Positions 1 through 5,093 are shown, counted from the first letter of the stretch. The stretch: 5,093 nucleotides of DNA from JBMORO01 sp049322295 (GCA_049322295.1 JBMORO010000056.1:1-5093); one strand, 5' to 3'. Notes: generated by a model not told the origin, from the sequence alone. Made by a program: numbers and translations.

Positions 1-687
1 TTCTCCCGGACTATCAATCTTTAAGGGAATAACAAAAATTACTCCTAATTCCTTCAAATGACTTAGATTATGATATTTCTTACCAATAAATTTCTCGGCT
101 ATCTTTAACCACTTACCCGATAAAACCCTTAATTCAATATCTCTTTTTTCAAAATCACTAGGATTTAAATTTTTATATGTTTCATCAAATGTTTTGTGCA
201 TCCAGTCATTACTTTCAACAAATCTGAGAGCTGAAAAAATCTCAATTAAGTCCTCTTTGAATAAAAGCTCTTCAACGTCTTTGTATTTTAGGGCTTTAAT
301 AATATTCGGTGGAGGATTTTTTCTTAAAATTTCTTCGGCTTTTTCTTTTTTTAAAACAAAAAGAGACCCGATATGAGCCAATTCCAAGGCAAAATTAAAA
401 AGAGTTTTCAACCCGCCAGCGCTTATTCCGCTAGGTTTTTTAAATAACTTATACAAAGCCCTATCATCTTTTTGTAATCTAGTAATTAAAGCCCGGCGAA
501 CATTCTCAACCCGATAATCATGGCAACCAAGTAAATCAAGAGTTCTATTAATTCTTTGTTCATTTTCTTTTACTATTTTGTCAATAATGCCATATTTATT
601 AGTAAGAGCTGACATTTTCTTTTCTAAATCAGAAATTATTTGAGAATCAGTTCTTAAAATTTTAGCAAGATATTCTTGCGAGGTCAT
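1..687 (-). CDS. Unrecognised protein, 3' end beyond the window
   Basis: An open frame of 229 codons runs from ATG at 687 to the left edge without a stop, so the protein is longer than what is visible. I do not recognise the family. The visible part looks soluble and mostly helical. Residues 1-50 are rich in K, E, N and Q and could form a coiled coil. Residues 50-75 hold a basic patch (Arg59, Arg64, Arg65, Arg70). A glycine-containing segment (SGISAGG, 86-92) follows, and a short hydrophobic run (VIFVIP, about 216-221) lies near the edge. I see no signal peptide, membrane helix, cysteine cluster or known catalytic motif. Its start overlaps the kinase stop as ATGA (4 bp) and has no Shine-Dalgarno motif, so it is probably translated by coupling and belongs to the same operon. 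Codon use resembles its neighbours, which supports real coding. Its role is unknown. Confidence 0.8.
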   Translation of the reverse strand, partial: MTSQEYLAKILRTDSQIISDLEKKMSALTNKYGIIDKIVKENEQRINRTLDLLGCHDYRVENVRRALITRLQKDDRALYKLFKKPSGISAGGLKTLFNFALELAHIGSLFVLKKEKAEEILRKNPPPNIIKALKYKDVEELLFKEDLIEIFSALRFVESNDWMHKTFDETYKNLNPSDFEKRDIELRVLSGKWLKIAEKFIGKKYHNLSHLKELGVIFVIPLKIDSPGE

Positions 688-1676
688 AATTTATTTTTTG
701 TAATTTTAAACTTTTTCCATCTCGCTCCTTTCTCATATTTATTCTTTGTCAATAATCCATTCTTCGCACCCAATTCTTCTACCACGGCCGTACCATTGGC
801 ACTACCCAGCCTGATTGCTTGTTCAATTTTGCCAGTTCTGATTAGGCCAGAAACAAAGCCCGAACCAAAGGCATCGCCCGCTCCAGTTCTATCAACAAAT
901 CTTTTTTCTTTAAATATTCCGGCAGAATAAATATATTTTCCGTCTGAAACAACTACGCCTTTTGGTCCTTTGGTCATCACTATGATTCCTTTTACATACT
1001 TATCTAATTTCTTAAAAATTTCCTTCTCTTTTTTAAATGGTAGGCCAGCCAATTTTGCTCCCTCTTCCTGATTTAACAATAAAACATCAACCGTAGCTAG
1101 AATATTTTTTAAACCATTCAATCCCAGCGTCAATTGGGCTACGCCCGGATTCAGGGCAACCTTAATTTTATTCTTCTTAGCAAAGTTTATTATCGGCGAA
1201 AGCGTTTCTTTGGATTTGCCCGAAAGTCCGGCAATATAAAACCACTTAGATTTTAACTGATTGAATGGTACGTTTCCGACTTCTAAATAATGGCAAGCGC
1301 CATTATAAACAAGAATTGTTCTTTCTTTTTTCAATACAGAAAGAATTATGGAATAAGCAGTTTTTATTTTTTTATCTATAGAAACAAATCTTTTGATTCT
1401 CAATTTATCCAATTCGTCTAATATTGCTTTCCCGCCAGGATCATCCCCCACCCTTCCCACATAAACGGTTTTTAATCCCTGATTGGCGAATGTGACTGCC
1501 GTATTTGTCCCTCCGCCGCCAGTAGCAAAAAATAAATCATCAAGATAAATTTTTGAGCCCAAATTAAAACAAAGACCTTGACCAGTACTAAATCTCTTGT
1601 CTTTCAAGGTCTCAAAATCTTTGCTTTTTATAAATAAATCTCTGGTTGCCGACCCAAAAGTTACAATATCAAACAT
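684..1676 (-). CDS. PfkB-family carbohydrate/nucleoside kinase
   Basis: A 330-residue kinase of the ribokinase/PfkB fold that transfers the ATP gamma-phosphate to a sugar or nucleoside hydroxyl in the cytoplasm. Seen in the sequence: an N-terminal beta strand (FGSATRD, 7-13); the glycine-rich substrate-site motif GGGGTNTA (53-60); GDDPGG (77-82); an NxxE magnesium motif (Asn202-Glu205); TKGPKG (235-240); and the C-terminal signature DRTGAGDAF (262-270). Asp268 is the expected catalytic base in an intact GAGD anion hole. Length fits the family (about 300-340). The substrate cannot be read from these motifs: ribose, adenosine or another nucleoside, fructose and sugar phosphates are all possible. 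Proximity to rpiB and rpe favours a pentose or nucleoside, but that is inference. ATG at 1676 overlaps the end of rpe by 8 bp in another frame, and there is no clear ribosome binding site, so coupled translation is likely. The stop TGA overlaps the next ATG. Confidence 0.93.
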   Translation of the reverse strand: MFDIVTFGSATRDLFIKSKDFETLKDKRFSTGQGLCFNLGSKIYLDDLFFATGGGGTNTAVTFANQGLKTVYVGRVGDDPGGKAILDELDKLRIKRFVSIDKKIKTAYSIILSVLKKERTILVYNGACHYLEVGNVPFNQLKSKWFYIAGLSGKSKETLSPIINFAKKNKIKVALNPGVAQLTLGLNGLKNILATVDVLLLNQEEGAKLAGLPFKKEKEIFKKLDKYVKGIIVMTKGPKGVVVSDGKYIYSAGIFKEKRFVDRTGAGDAFGSGFVSGLIRTGKIEQAIRLGSANGTAVVEELGAKNGLLTKNKYEKGARWKKFKITKNKL

Positions 1677-2361
1677 ATTTTTTTAAATTTTTTATGGCTT
1701 GTCTAATATCTTTACCTCGATAAATATAGGTGCCGGCGCAAATTAAATTGGCGCCGGATTTAAATATACGTTTTATATTTTCATCATTTATTCCACCATC
1801 CACCTCAATATTACCTTTTGGCCATTTGTTGCGCAAAAACTCAATCTTATTCAAAACCCAACCTTTCAATTCCTGTCCTCCCCAACCTGGCTGAACAGTC
1901 ATAAACAAAACTAAATCCAAGTCCTTTAAAAACGGCATTGCCACAGCATAGTGGGTCTCGGGATTTAAAGCCAAACCAATCCCTTTTTTCTTTTTGTGGG
2001 CTTTTTTAATTAATTCTCTTATTCCTAATTCTCGATTAGTAATTTTTGACTCAAAATGAACAATTATTCTATCCGCGATTTTTAACCACTCATCAAATTC
2101 TTCTTCGGGTCTTTCCACCATTAAATGAGCTTCGATTTTTACTTTATTCTTTAATTTCTTTAATTTTTCTAATTCTTTCAGAAATGGCTTCCCTCTCTTG
2201 GCTATTCCTGGAATAACTGAATGAGGCCAGGTTTCATTATTAACAAAAACTCCGTCCATTACATCCAATTGGACCCAATTTACATATTTTTCCACTGCTT
2301 TGATTCTTTCCTTAACTTCGTCGAAGTTATTTACTAAAATTGTCGGAATAATCTCGACCAT
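1669..2361 (-). CDS. rpe: Ribulose-phosphate 3-epimerase, divergent metal site
   Basis: A 230-residue TIM-barrel enzyme that interconverts D-ribulose 5-phosphate and D-xylulose 5-phosphate in the pentose phosphate pathway. The whole family pattern is present: IPTIL (5-9), LDVMDG (32-37), HLMVERP (79-85), ALNPET (131-136), MTVQPGWGGQ (154-163), the phosphate-loop element VDGGIN (187-192) and CAGTYIY near the end. Length is usual (about 215-230). The catalytic Asp pair is kept (Asp33, Asp188), as are His79 and Met81. Two active-site positions differ: the His two residues before the first Asp, a metal ligand in characterised enzymes, is Gln31, and the serine of the usual PSIL is Thr7. ATG at 2361 is chosen because the barrel begins at once; a GAG lies a few bases upstream, a weak binding site at best. 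It follows rpiB across an A/T-only inverted repeat and overlaps the kinase start. A related ketose-phosphate 3-epimerase such as an AlsE-type enzyme is the main alternative. Confidence 0.92.
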   Translation of the reverse strand: MVEIIPTILVNNFDEVKERIKAVEKYVNWVQLDVMDGVFVNNETWPHSVIPGIAKRGKPFLKELEKLKKLKNKVKIEAHLMVERPEEEFDEWLKIADRIIVHFESKITNRELGIRELIKKAHKKKKGIGLALNPETHYAVAMPFLKDLDLVLFMTVQPGWGGQELKGWVLNKIEFLRNKWPKGNIEVDGGINDENIKRIFKSGANLICAGTYIYRGKDIRQAIKNLKKYV

Positions 2362-2369
2362 AGGTCTCG

Positions 2370-2452
2370 AAAATTAAAAATAAAATATAAAATATAAAAA
2401 ATTTTTGTTTTTGGTTTGTGTTTTTTATTTTTTATTTTTGATTTTTTATTTT
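2370..2452. repeat. A/T-only long inverted repeat between rpiB and rpe
   Basis: Two 32-nt arms (2370-2401 and 2421-2452) are complementary at 28 of 32 positions without gaps, around a 19-nt loop (2402-2420). The left arm is A-rich and the right arm T-rich on the + strand; the arms are A and T only except for one G in the right arm. Each arm is built loosely from A(5-6)T units of about 7 nt. The repeat fills nearly the whole rpiB-rpe space and its right arm covers the rpiB stop codon. In the sense transcript it would form a long A-U hairpin. It could be a weak terminator, an attenuating or stability hairpin, an AT-rich bent region, or an inserted low-complexity element. I cannot choose among these. 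TATATT-like hexamers occur in the minus strand but no convincing -35 box pairs with them. Confidence 0.7.
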
Positions 2453-2889
2453 GAAGACTCAATATCTTGAATCTTCTTTAATCTCCTAATATATTTTTCT
2501 TTTCTAAAAAATTCTGTTTCTAACCAGATTTTGATTATTTTTCTGGCTTCTCTAAAAGAAATTACATGAGCACCAATACATAAAACATTGGCATCTAAAT
2601 GTTCTCGTGATTGTTGAGCAGATTTTTTGGTTGTGGGTACAACTGCTCTAATTCCTTTAATTTTATTTGCCGCAATACACATCCCCAAACCATTGGTGCA
2701 GAAAAGAATTCCTTTTTGGCCTGTTTCAGCTACTTTTTTTGCCACAGCCAAGGCAAAATCAGAAAAATCATCCAATGGCTCAAATTTCAAATTACCCAAA
2801 TCTTGATACTCAATTTTGAGTTCGTCTAAAAATTCTTTAATTTTCTCTTTAAAACTAAACCCTCCGTGATCCGCCCCTAAATAAATCAT
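2446..2889 (-). CDS. rpiB: Ribose-5-phosphate isomerase B (RpiB/LacAB family)
   Basis: A 147-residue enzyme of the RpiB/LacA/LacB family, expected to interconvert ribose 5-phosphate and ribulose 5-phosphate in the cytoplasm as a dimer or higher oligomer. Seen: GADHGGF near the N terminus (5-11, with Asp7 and His8), the core CIAANKIKGIRA (71-82), SREHLDANVL (94-103) and a C-terminal basic tail with Arg135/Arg136. Cys64 sits where the E. coli RpiB catalytic Cys66 lies and His97 matches the ring-opening His. Three usual features are altered: the GTGxG loop after the Cys reads TNGLG, the usual HN of the RxHND motif is HL, and the GGRHxxR phosphate-binding tail is KEKYIRR. This could be a lineage variant or a changed sugar-phosphate specificity. 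ATG at 2889 starts 1 bp after the gap stop, with no ribosome binding site at normal spacing, so it is probably coupled to gap. Length is normal (about 140-155). Confidence 0.92.
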   Translation of the reverse strand: MIYLGADHGGFSFKEKIKEFLDELKIEYQDLGNLKFEPLDDFSDFALAVAKKVAETGQKGILFCTNGLGMCIAANKIKGIRAVVPTTKKSAQQSREHLDANVLCIGAHVISFREARKIIKIWLETEFFRKEKYIRRLKKIQDIESSK

Positions 2890-2890
2890 T

Positions 2891-3925
2891 TTATTTATGA
2901 ATTAATTTTCCTGATTTAATAACGTGCTCAACTAAACTTGCAGAATAGCCCCATTCATTGTCATACCAAGCCAGAACTTTTACTAAATCGTCGTCAATCA
3001 CTTTGGTAAAATTTAAATCAACAATACTGGCCGTGGTAATGCCAATAAAATCAGAAGAAACCAATTGTTCTTTGGTTACTCCCAGAATTCCTTTCCAATG
3101 TGATTTTTTAGCTGCTTGGGTCAAAATATTATTTATTTCCTCAACCGAAGTTTTCCGATTAGCAATAAATGTTATATCAGCTAAAGAGACTGTCGGAACC
3201 GGCGTTCTAATAGCAATGCCGTCAAATAGTCCTTTTAAATTTTTAACTGCCTTAGTTACGGCAATTGCTGCTCCAGTAGTTGAAGGAACTAAACTAATTG
3301 CTCCGGCCCTCCCCCTGCGCCAATCTTTAGCATCCGGACCATCAACAATTCTTTGAGCAGCGGTGTAAGCGTGGGTAGTGTTCAAAACTGCTTTTTTAAT
3401 GCCTGGCTTTTCCGAAAGAACAGCAACAACCGGAGCTACGGCATTGGTAGTACATGAACCATTAGAGGTAATTTTCACTTTCGCCATATCTTTTTCGTTT
3501 ATTCCTAATAAAACTGTGGCTCCCAATTTATAACTCTCATCATCATCTTTGGCAGGCGCGGTAATTACCACTCTTTTTGCCCCAGCTTTTAAATGAGCGC
3601 CTGCTGATTCAAAGCTCTCAAAAAAACCAGTTGATTCAACAGTCACATCAATGCCTAATTTTTTCCAAGGCAATTTAGCTGGATCTTTCTCTTGTAAAAA
3701 TTCAATTCTCTGATTATCTACGATTAATTTTCTTGCCTTAACATCAATCGAAACTTTGTGATTATAATCCCGATAAACACTGTCATGTTTTAAAAGAGAG
3801 GCCAGATTTTCTAAATCGCCCAAATCATTGATGGCCACAATTCTTAATTCATGACGTTCGTGAGCTAATCTAAAAAATGTTCGACCTATTCTTCCAAATC
3901 CATTAATTGCTACTTTAATAAACAT
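2891..3925 (-). CDS. gap: Glyceraldehyde-3-phosphate dehydrogenase, type I
   Basis: A 344-residue phosphorylating GAPDH that converts glyceraldehyde 3-phosphate, phosphate and NAD+ to 1,3-bisphosphoglycerate. Seen: Rossmann motif NGFGRIGR (8-15), the cofactor-selecting stretch AINDL (31-35) with an Asp expected for NAD, the catalytic motif SNGSCTTN (154-161) with Cys158 as nucleophile, THAYT with His185, VPSTTGAA (213-220) with the Pro typical of NAD-specific enzymes, substrate Arg240 in RTPVPT, and WYDNEWGYS (320-328). The usual SNASCTTN has Gly for Ala, a mild change. ATG at 3925 is chosen because the Rossmann strand begins four residues later and length then matches the family. The frame stays open 24 codons further to an ATG at 3997, but those codons are read from the palindromic repeat and encode an Arg/Ser-rich leader unlike any GAPDH. 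There is no Shine-Dalgarno sequence; the start codon abuts the repeat. It is likely first in the gap-rpiB-rpe-kinase operon. Confidence 0.97.
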   Translation of the reverse strand: MFIKVAINGFGRIGRTFFRLAHERHELRIVAINDLGDLENLASLLKHDSVYRDYNHKVSIDVKARKLIVDNQRIEFLQEKDPAKLPWKKLGIDVTVESTGFFESFESAGAHLKAGAKRVVITAPAKDDDESYKLGATVLLGINEKDMAKVKITSNGSCTTNAVAPVVAVLSEKPGIKKAVLNTTHAYTAAQRIVDGPDAKDWRRGRAGAISLVPSTTGAAIAVTKAVKNLKGLFDGIAIRTPVPTVSLADITFIANRKTSVEEINNILTQAAKKSHWKGILGVTKEQLVSSDFIGITTASIVDLNFTKVIDDDLVKVLAWYDNEWGYSASLVEHVIKSGKLIHK

Positions 3926-4022
3926 ACTTATAGAAGCGGATTTACGCAGATATATACGCTGATTAGCGCTGATTTTCCGCGTACATCTGCGTCTCAATCC
4001 GCGTTTATCTGCTTATATAAGT
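3926..4022. repeat. 97-bp phased near-palindrome in the gap leader
   Basis: The interval is symmetric about position 3974 with no indels: 34 of 48 opposed positions are Watson-Crick complementary, and the outer ends (ACTTATA at 3926-3932 against TATAAGT at 4016-4022) are perfect. Four 7-mers of form CGCNGAT (starting 3935, 3945, 3957, 3967; the first begins with A instead of C) face four of form ATCNGCG (starting 3975, 3985, 3997, 4007; the first begins TT instead of AT and the last ends in T instead of G). Spacing is 10, 12, 10 on both sides, close to a DNA helical turn. The middle N is non-complementary in all four opposed pairs. The element occupies almost all of the space between the upstream stop (4031) and the gap ATG (3925). 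It is much richer in GCG than its surroundings, which suggests either a dispersed intergenic repeat or an operator array. As RNA it would be a long interrupted hairpin ending directly at the gap start codon. Confidence 0.85.
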
Positions 4023-4024
4023 TA

Positions 4025-4053
4025 ATTATATCACTTTTTCTTAGAAATGTAAT
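4025..4053 (-). promoter_or_regulatory. Putative sigma70-type promoter for gap operon
   Basis: On the minus strand a perfect TATAAT (4030-4025) directly follows the TGA stop of the upstream flavoprotein gene, and ATTACA (4053-4048; 4 of 6 matches to TTGACA) lies exactly 17 bp before it, inside that gene's last codons. Transcription would start near 4018, so the leader would be about 90 nt and consist almost entirely of the palindromic repeat. The hexamers and spacing are visible. Promoter activity is inferred, and TATAAT can arise by chance in AT-rich DNA. Confidence 0.45.
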
Positions 4054-4936
4054 TTAGGGCGCTGAGCGCAGCGATGGCGCCCTCAGAACAAGCGGTGATA
4101 ATCTGACGGAAATTATTAGAGCCAGTGGTAATATCTCCCGCAGCAAAAACACCCTCAATATTGGTTGCTTGGGATTTATCAACTTCAATATAACCATATT
4201 CATTGGTCTTCAGGCCTAAATCTTGAATTAAATCCGTATTCGGCGCTGACCCGGCTTCAATCACCAACCCGTCAACTTTTAATTTTTTGCCATTATCCAA
4301 AATAATTTCTTTAAGCCAATCGTTTCCTTTAACTTCTACAACATTGGCATTATAAATTATTTCTACGTTTTTAAGTTTTTCAAGTCGTTCTATCCAAATG
4401 GCGTCCGCTCTCAATTTTTCCTTCCTATAAATCAGGTAAACCTTCTTTGCTTTCTCGGCTAGCATTGTTGCGCCCATTACCGCCGCATTAGCACCCCCGA
4501 CAATGGCTACGATTTTATTCTCAAAAATTAGGACGCACTCACCAGAACGATAGCTTACACCCTTTCCTTCAAATTTTTTGATATTTTTGATTTCCAATTT
4601 TTTCACGTCAGTACCCAAAGTCAAAATAATTGATTTTGCCTGATATTCATCAGTGTCGGTTTTTATCTCGAAAACCTCTCCCCTTTTTATTTTCTCTACT
4701 CGTTCTTCTTTTAGGGGAATATCTAAATGTTTCCGATGCTCTTCAAATTTATCCGATAATTCCTTACCTGTAACATTAAAAATGCCGGGGTAGTTTTCCA
4801 CTTTATAAGCGGCATTAACTAAACCTCCGACATTCTCGCCAATAATCAAACAAGCTAAACCAAAATTCTTGGCATAAATACCGGCACTTATCCCTGCCGG
4901 CCCCGCCCCGATAATAATTAAATCATAGATTTTCAT
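4031..4936 (-). CDS. TrxR-like FAD/NAD(P)H oxidoreductase lacking CxxC
   Basis: A 301-residue flavoprotein with the two-domain layout of low-molecular-weight thioredoxin reductase: FAD-binding GAGPAG (10-15), a central NAD(P)H domain (about 115-240) with GGANAA (147-152), and the returning FAD segment FAAGD (264-268) followed by RQIITA. YRKEKLRA (170-177) corresponds to the HRRxxxRA stretch that binds the NADPH 2'-phosphate, so NADPH use is plausible. The redox-active Cys pair is missing: where thioredoxin reductases read SYCATCDG, this protein has SYRSGECV (128-135), so Arg130 and Glu133 replace both cysteines and only Cys134 is near. It should not reduce thioredoxin by the standard dithiol route. 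It may pass electrons to a ferredoxin, flavodoxin or quinone, as CxxC-less TrxR-like ferredoxin-NADP reductases do, but it lacks an obvious C-terminal extension. ATG at 4936 overlaps the previous stop as ATGA, with a purine-rich stretch upstream. Automatic annotation may call it trxB, which the missing motif argues against. Confidence 0.92.
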   Translation of the reverse strand: MKIYDLIIIGAGPAGISAGIYAKNFGLACLIIGENVGGLVNAAYKVENYPGIFNVTGKELSDKFEEHRKHLDIPLKEERVEKIKRGEVFEIKTDTDEYQAKSIILTLGTDVKKLEIKNIKKFEGKGVSYRSGECVLIFENKIVAIVGGANAAVMGATMLAEKAKKVYLIYRKEKLRADAIWIERLEKLKNVEIIYNANVVEVKGNDWLKEIILDNGKKLKVDGLVIEAGSAPNTDLIQDLGLKTNEYGYIEVDKSQATNIEGVFAAGDITTGSNNFRQIITACSEGAIAALSALNYISKKK

Positions 4937-5093
4937 TGTTTCTTTCTTAAATAATCCGTAGCTGCCAAGGCGGCTTTGGCGCCTTCACCACAGGCAATAA
5001 CAATTTGTTCGTATTTTATATCGCTAATATCACCCGCAGCAAATAATCCCGGGGTCTTAGTATAATTATCTTTATCAATTACTATTTCTCCAA
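4933..5093 (-). CDS. Thioredoxin reductase-like flavoprotein, C-terminal end
   Basis: The last 52 codons and stop of a gene whose start lies beyond the right edge. The visible residues match the C terminus of thioredoxin reductase-family flavoproteins: TPGLFAAGDI, in which the Asp of AAGD binds the FAD ribityl chain, then YEQIVIACGEGAKAAL, the helix that closes over the isoalloxazine ring, and a short basic tail (LRKKQ). It resembles the end of the neighbouring 301-residue protein but is clearly not identical, so the two are a tandem, diverged pair. Whether this copy has the catalytic CxxC cannot be seen. If it does, it would be the genuine thioredoxin reductase and the neighbour a specialised paralogue. 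Its TGA overlaps the next ATG by 4 bp, implying co-transcription and coupled translation. Confidence 0.88.
   Translation of the reverse strand, partial: GEIVIDKDNYTKTPGLFAAGDISDIKYEQIVIACGEGAKAALAATDYLRKKQ

Noticed and set aside
194..376. A 60-codon + strand open frame near the left edge.
   Set aside because: It is antisense to the 229-codon minus frame that is coupled to the kinase by an ATGA junction. It is rich in S, F and L as expected for a shadow of lysine/glutamate-rich coding sequence.
2362..2445. A dedicated promoter for rpe inside the A/T-rich gap.
   Set aside because: TATATT-like hexamers are unavoidable in such DNA, and no -35 box sits at 16-18 bp, so I could not support a call.
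2958..3356. Open + strand frames inside gap, rpiB and the kinase (for example 2958-3356, 2611-2829, 676-930).
   Set aside because: They lie antisense to well-supported genes, have no recognisable motifs, and are explained by codon structure on the other strand.
3926..3997. An N-terminal extension of GAPDH starting at ATG 3997 (24 extra residues).
   Set aside because: The extra codons are the palindromic repeat read by chance in frame. The family's first beta strand begins right after the ATG at 3925, and 344 residues is the normal size.
3926..4022. A CRISPR array or tRNA-like gene in the repeat.
   Set aside because: The units are only 7 bp, spaced 3-5 bp apart, and invert at a centre. CRISPR repeats are longer and all in one orientation. 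No tRNA cloverleaf, anticodon arm or T-loop pattern is present.
684..4936. Alternative genetic code (TGA as glycine), as in some CPR lineages.
   Set aside because: TGA ends the kinase, rpe and both flavoprotein genes at the expected family lengths, and no in-frame TGA interrupts a conserved domain.

Overview
The window is AT-rich, and every supported gene lies on the minus strand, so transcription runs from high to low coordinates. The genes are packed very tightly: three junctions overlap (4 bp, 8 bp, 4 bp), one has a 1-bp gap, and Shine-Dalgarno motifs are weak or absent. TGA and TAA both act as stops, so this is the standard bacterial code and not the TGA=Gly code of Gracilibacteria/Absconditabacteria. 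Lysine-rich proteins, minimal spacing and divergent sugar-phosphate enzymes suggest a Candidate Phyla Radiation bacterium (Patescibacteria, perhaps Parcubacteria-like). That placement is an inference from style, not a phylogenetic result.

Layout in transcription order (right to left): (a) 5093-4933, the C-terminal end of a thioredoxin-reductase-like flavoprotein; (b) 4936-4031, a second, complete thioredoxin-reductase-like flavoprotein whose redox-active CxxC is replaced; (c) 4053-4025, a putative promoter buried in the end of (b); (d) 4022-3926, a 97-bp near-palindrome built from eight 7-bp half-sites spaced 10, 12 and 10 bp on each side of a dyad, ending directly against the next start codon; (e) 3925-2891, gap (glyceraldehyde-3-phosphate dehydrogenase); (f) 2889-2446, rpiB (ribose-5-phosphate isomerase B); (g) 2452-2370, a nearly pure A/T inverted repeat; (h) 2361-1669, rpe (ribulose-phosphate 3-epimerase); (i) 1676-684, a PfkB-family sugar or nucleoside kinase; (j) 687-1, a protein I do not recognise that runs off the left edge.

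Genes (e) to (j) read as one carbon-metabolism operon. RpiB and Rpe meet at ribulose 5-phosphate in the non-oxidative pentose phosphate pathway, GAPDH takes the triose phosphate into lower glycolysis, and the PfkB kinase could feed in a phosphorylated sugar or nucleoside. The two flavoproteins upstream look like a separate, translationally coupled redox pair. The only two intergenic spaces longer than 1 bp are both almost filled by long imperfect palindromes. The most unusual signal is the phased palindrome in the gap leader. Next are the CxxC-less TrxR-like protein and the altered active-site residues in Rpe and RpiB.
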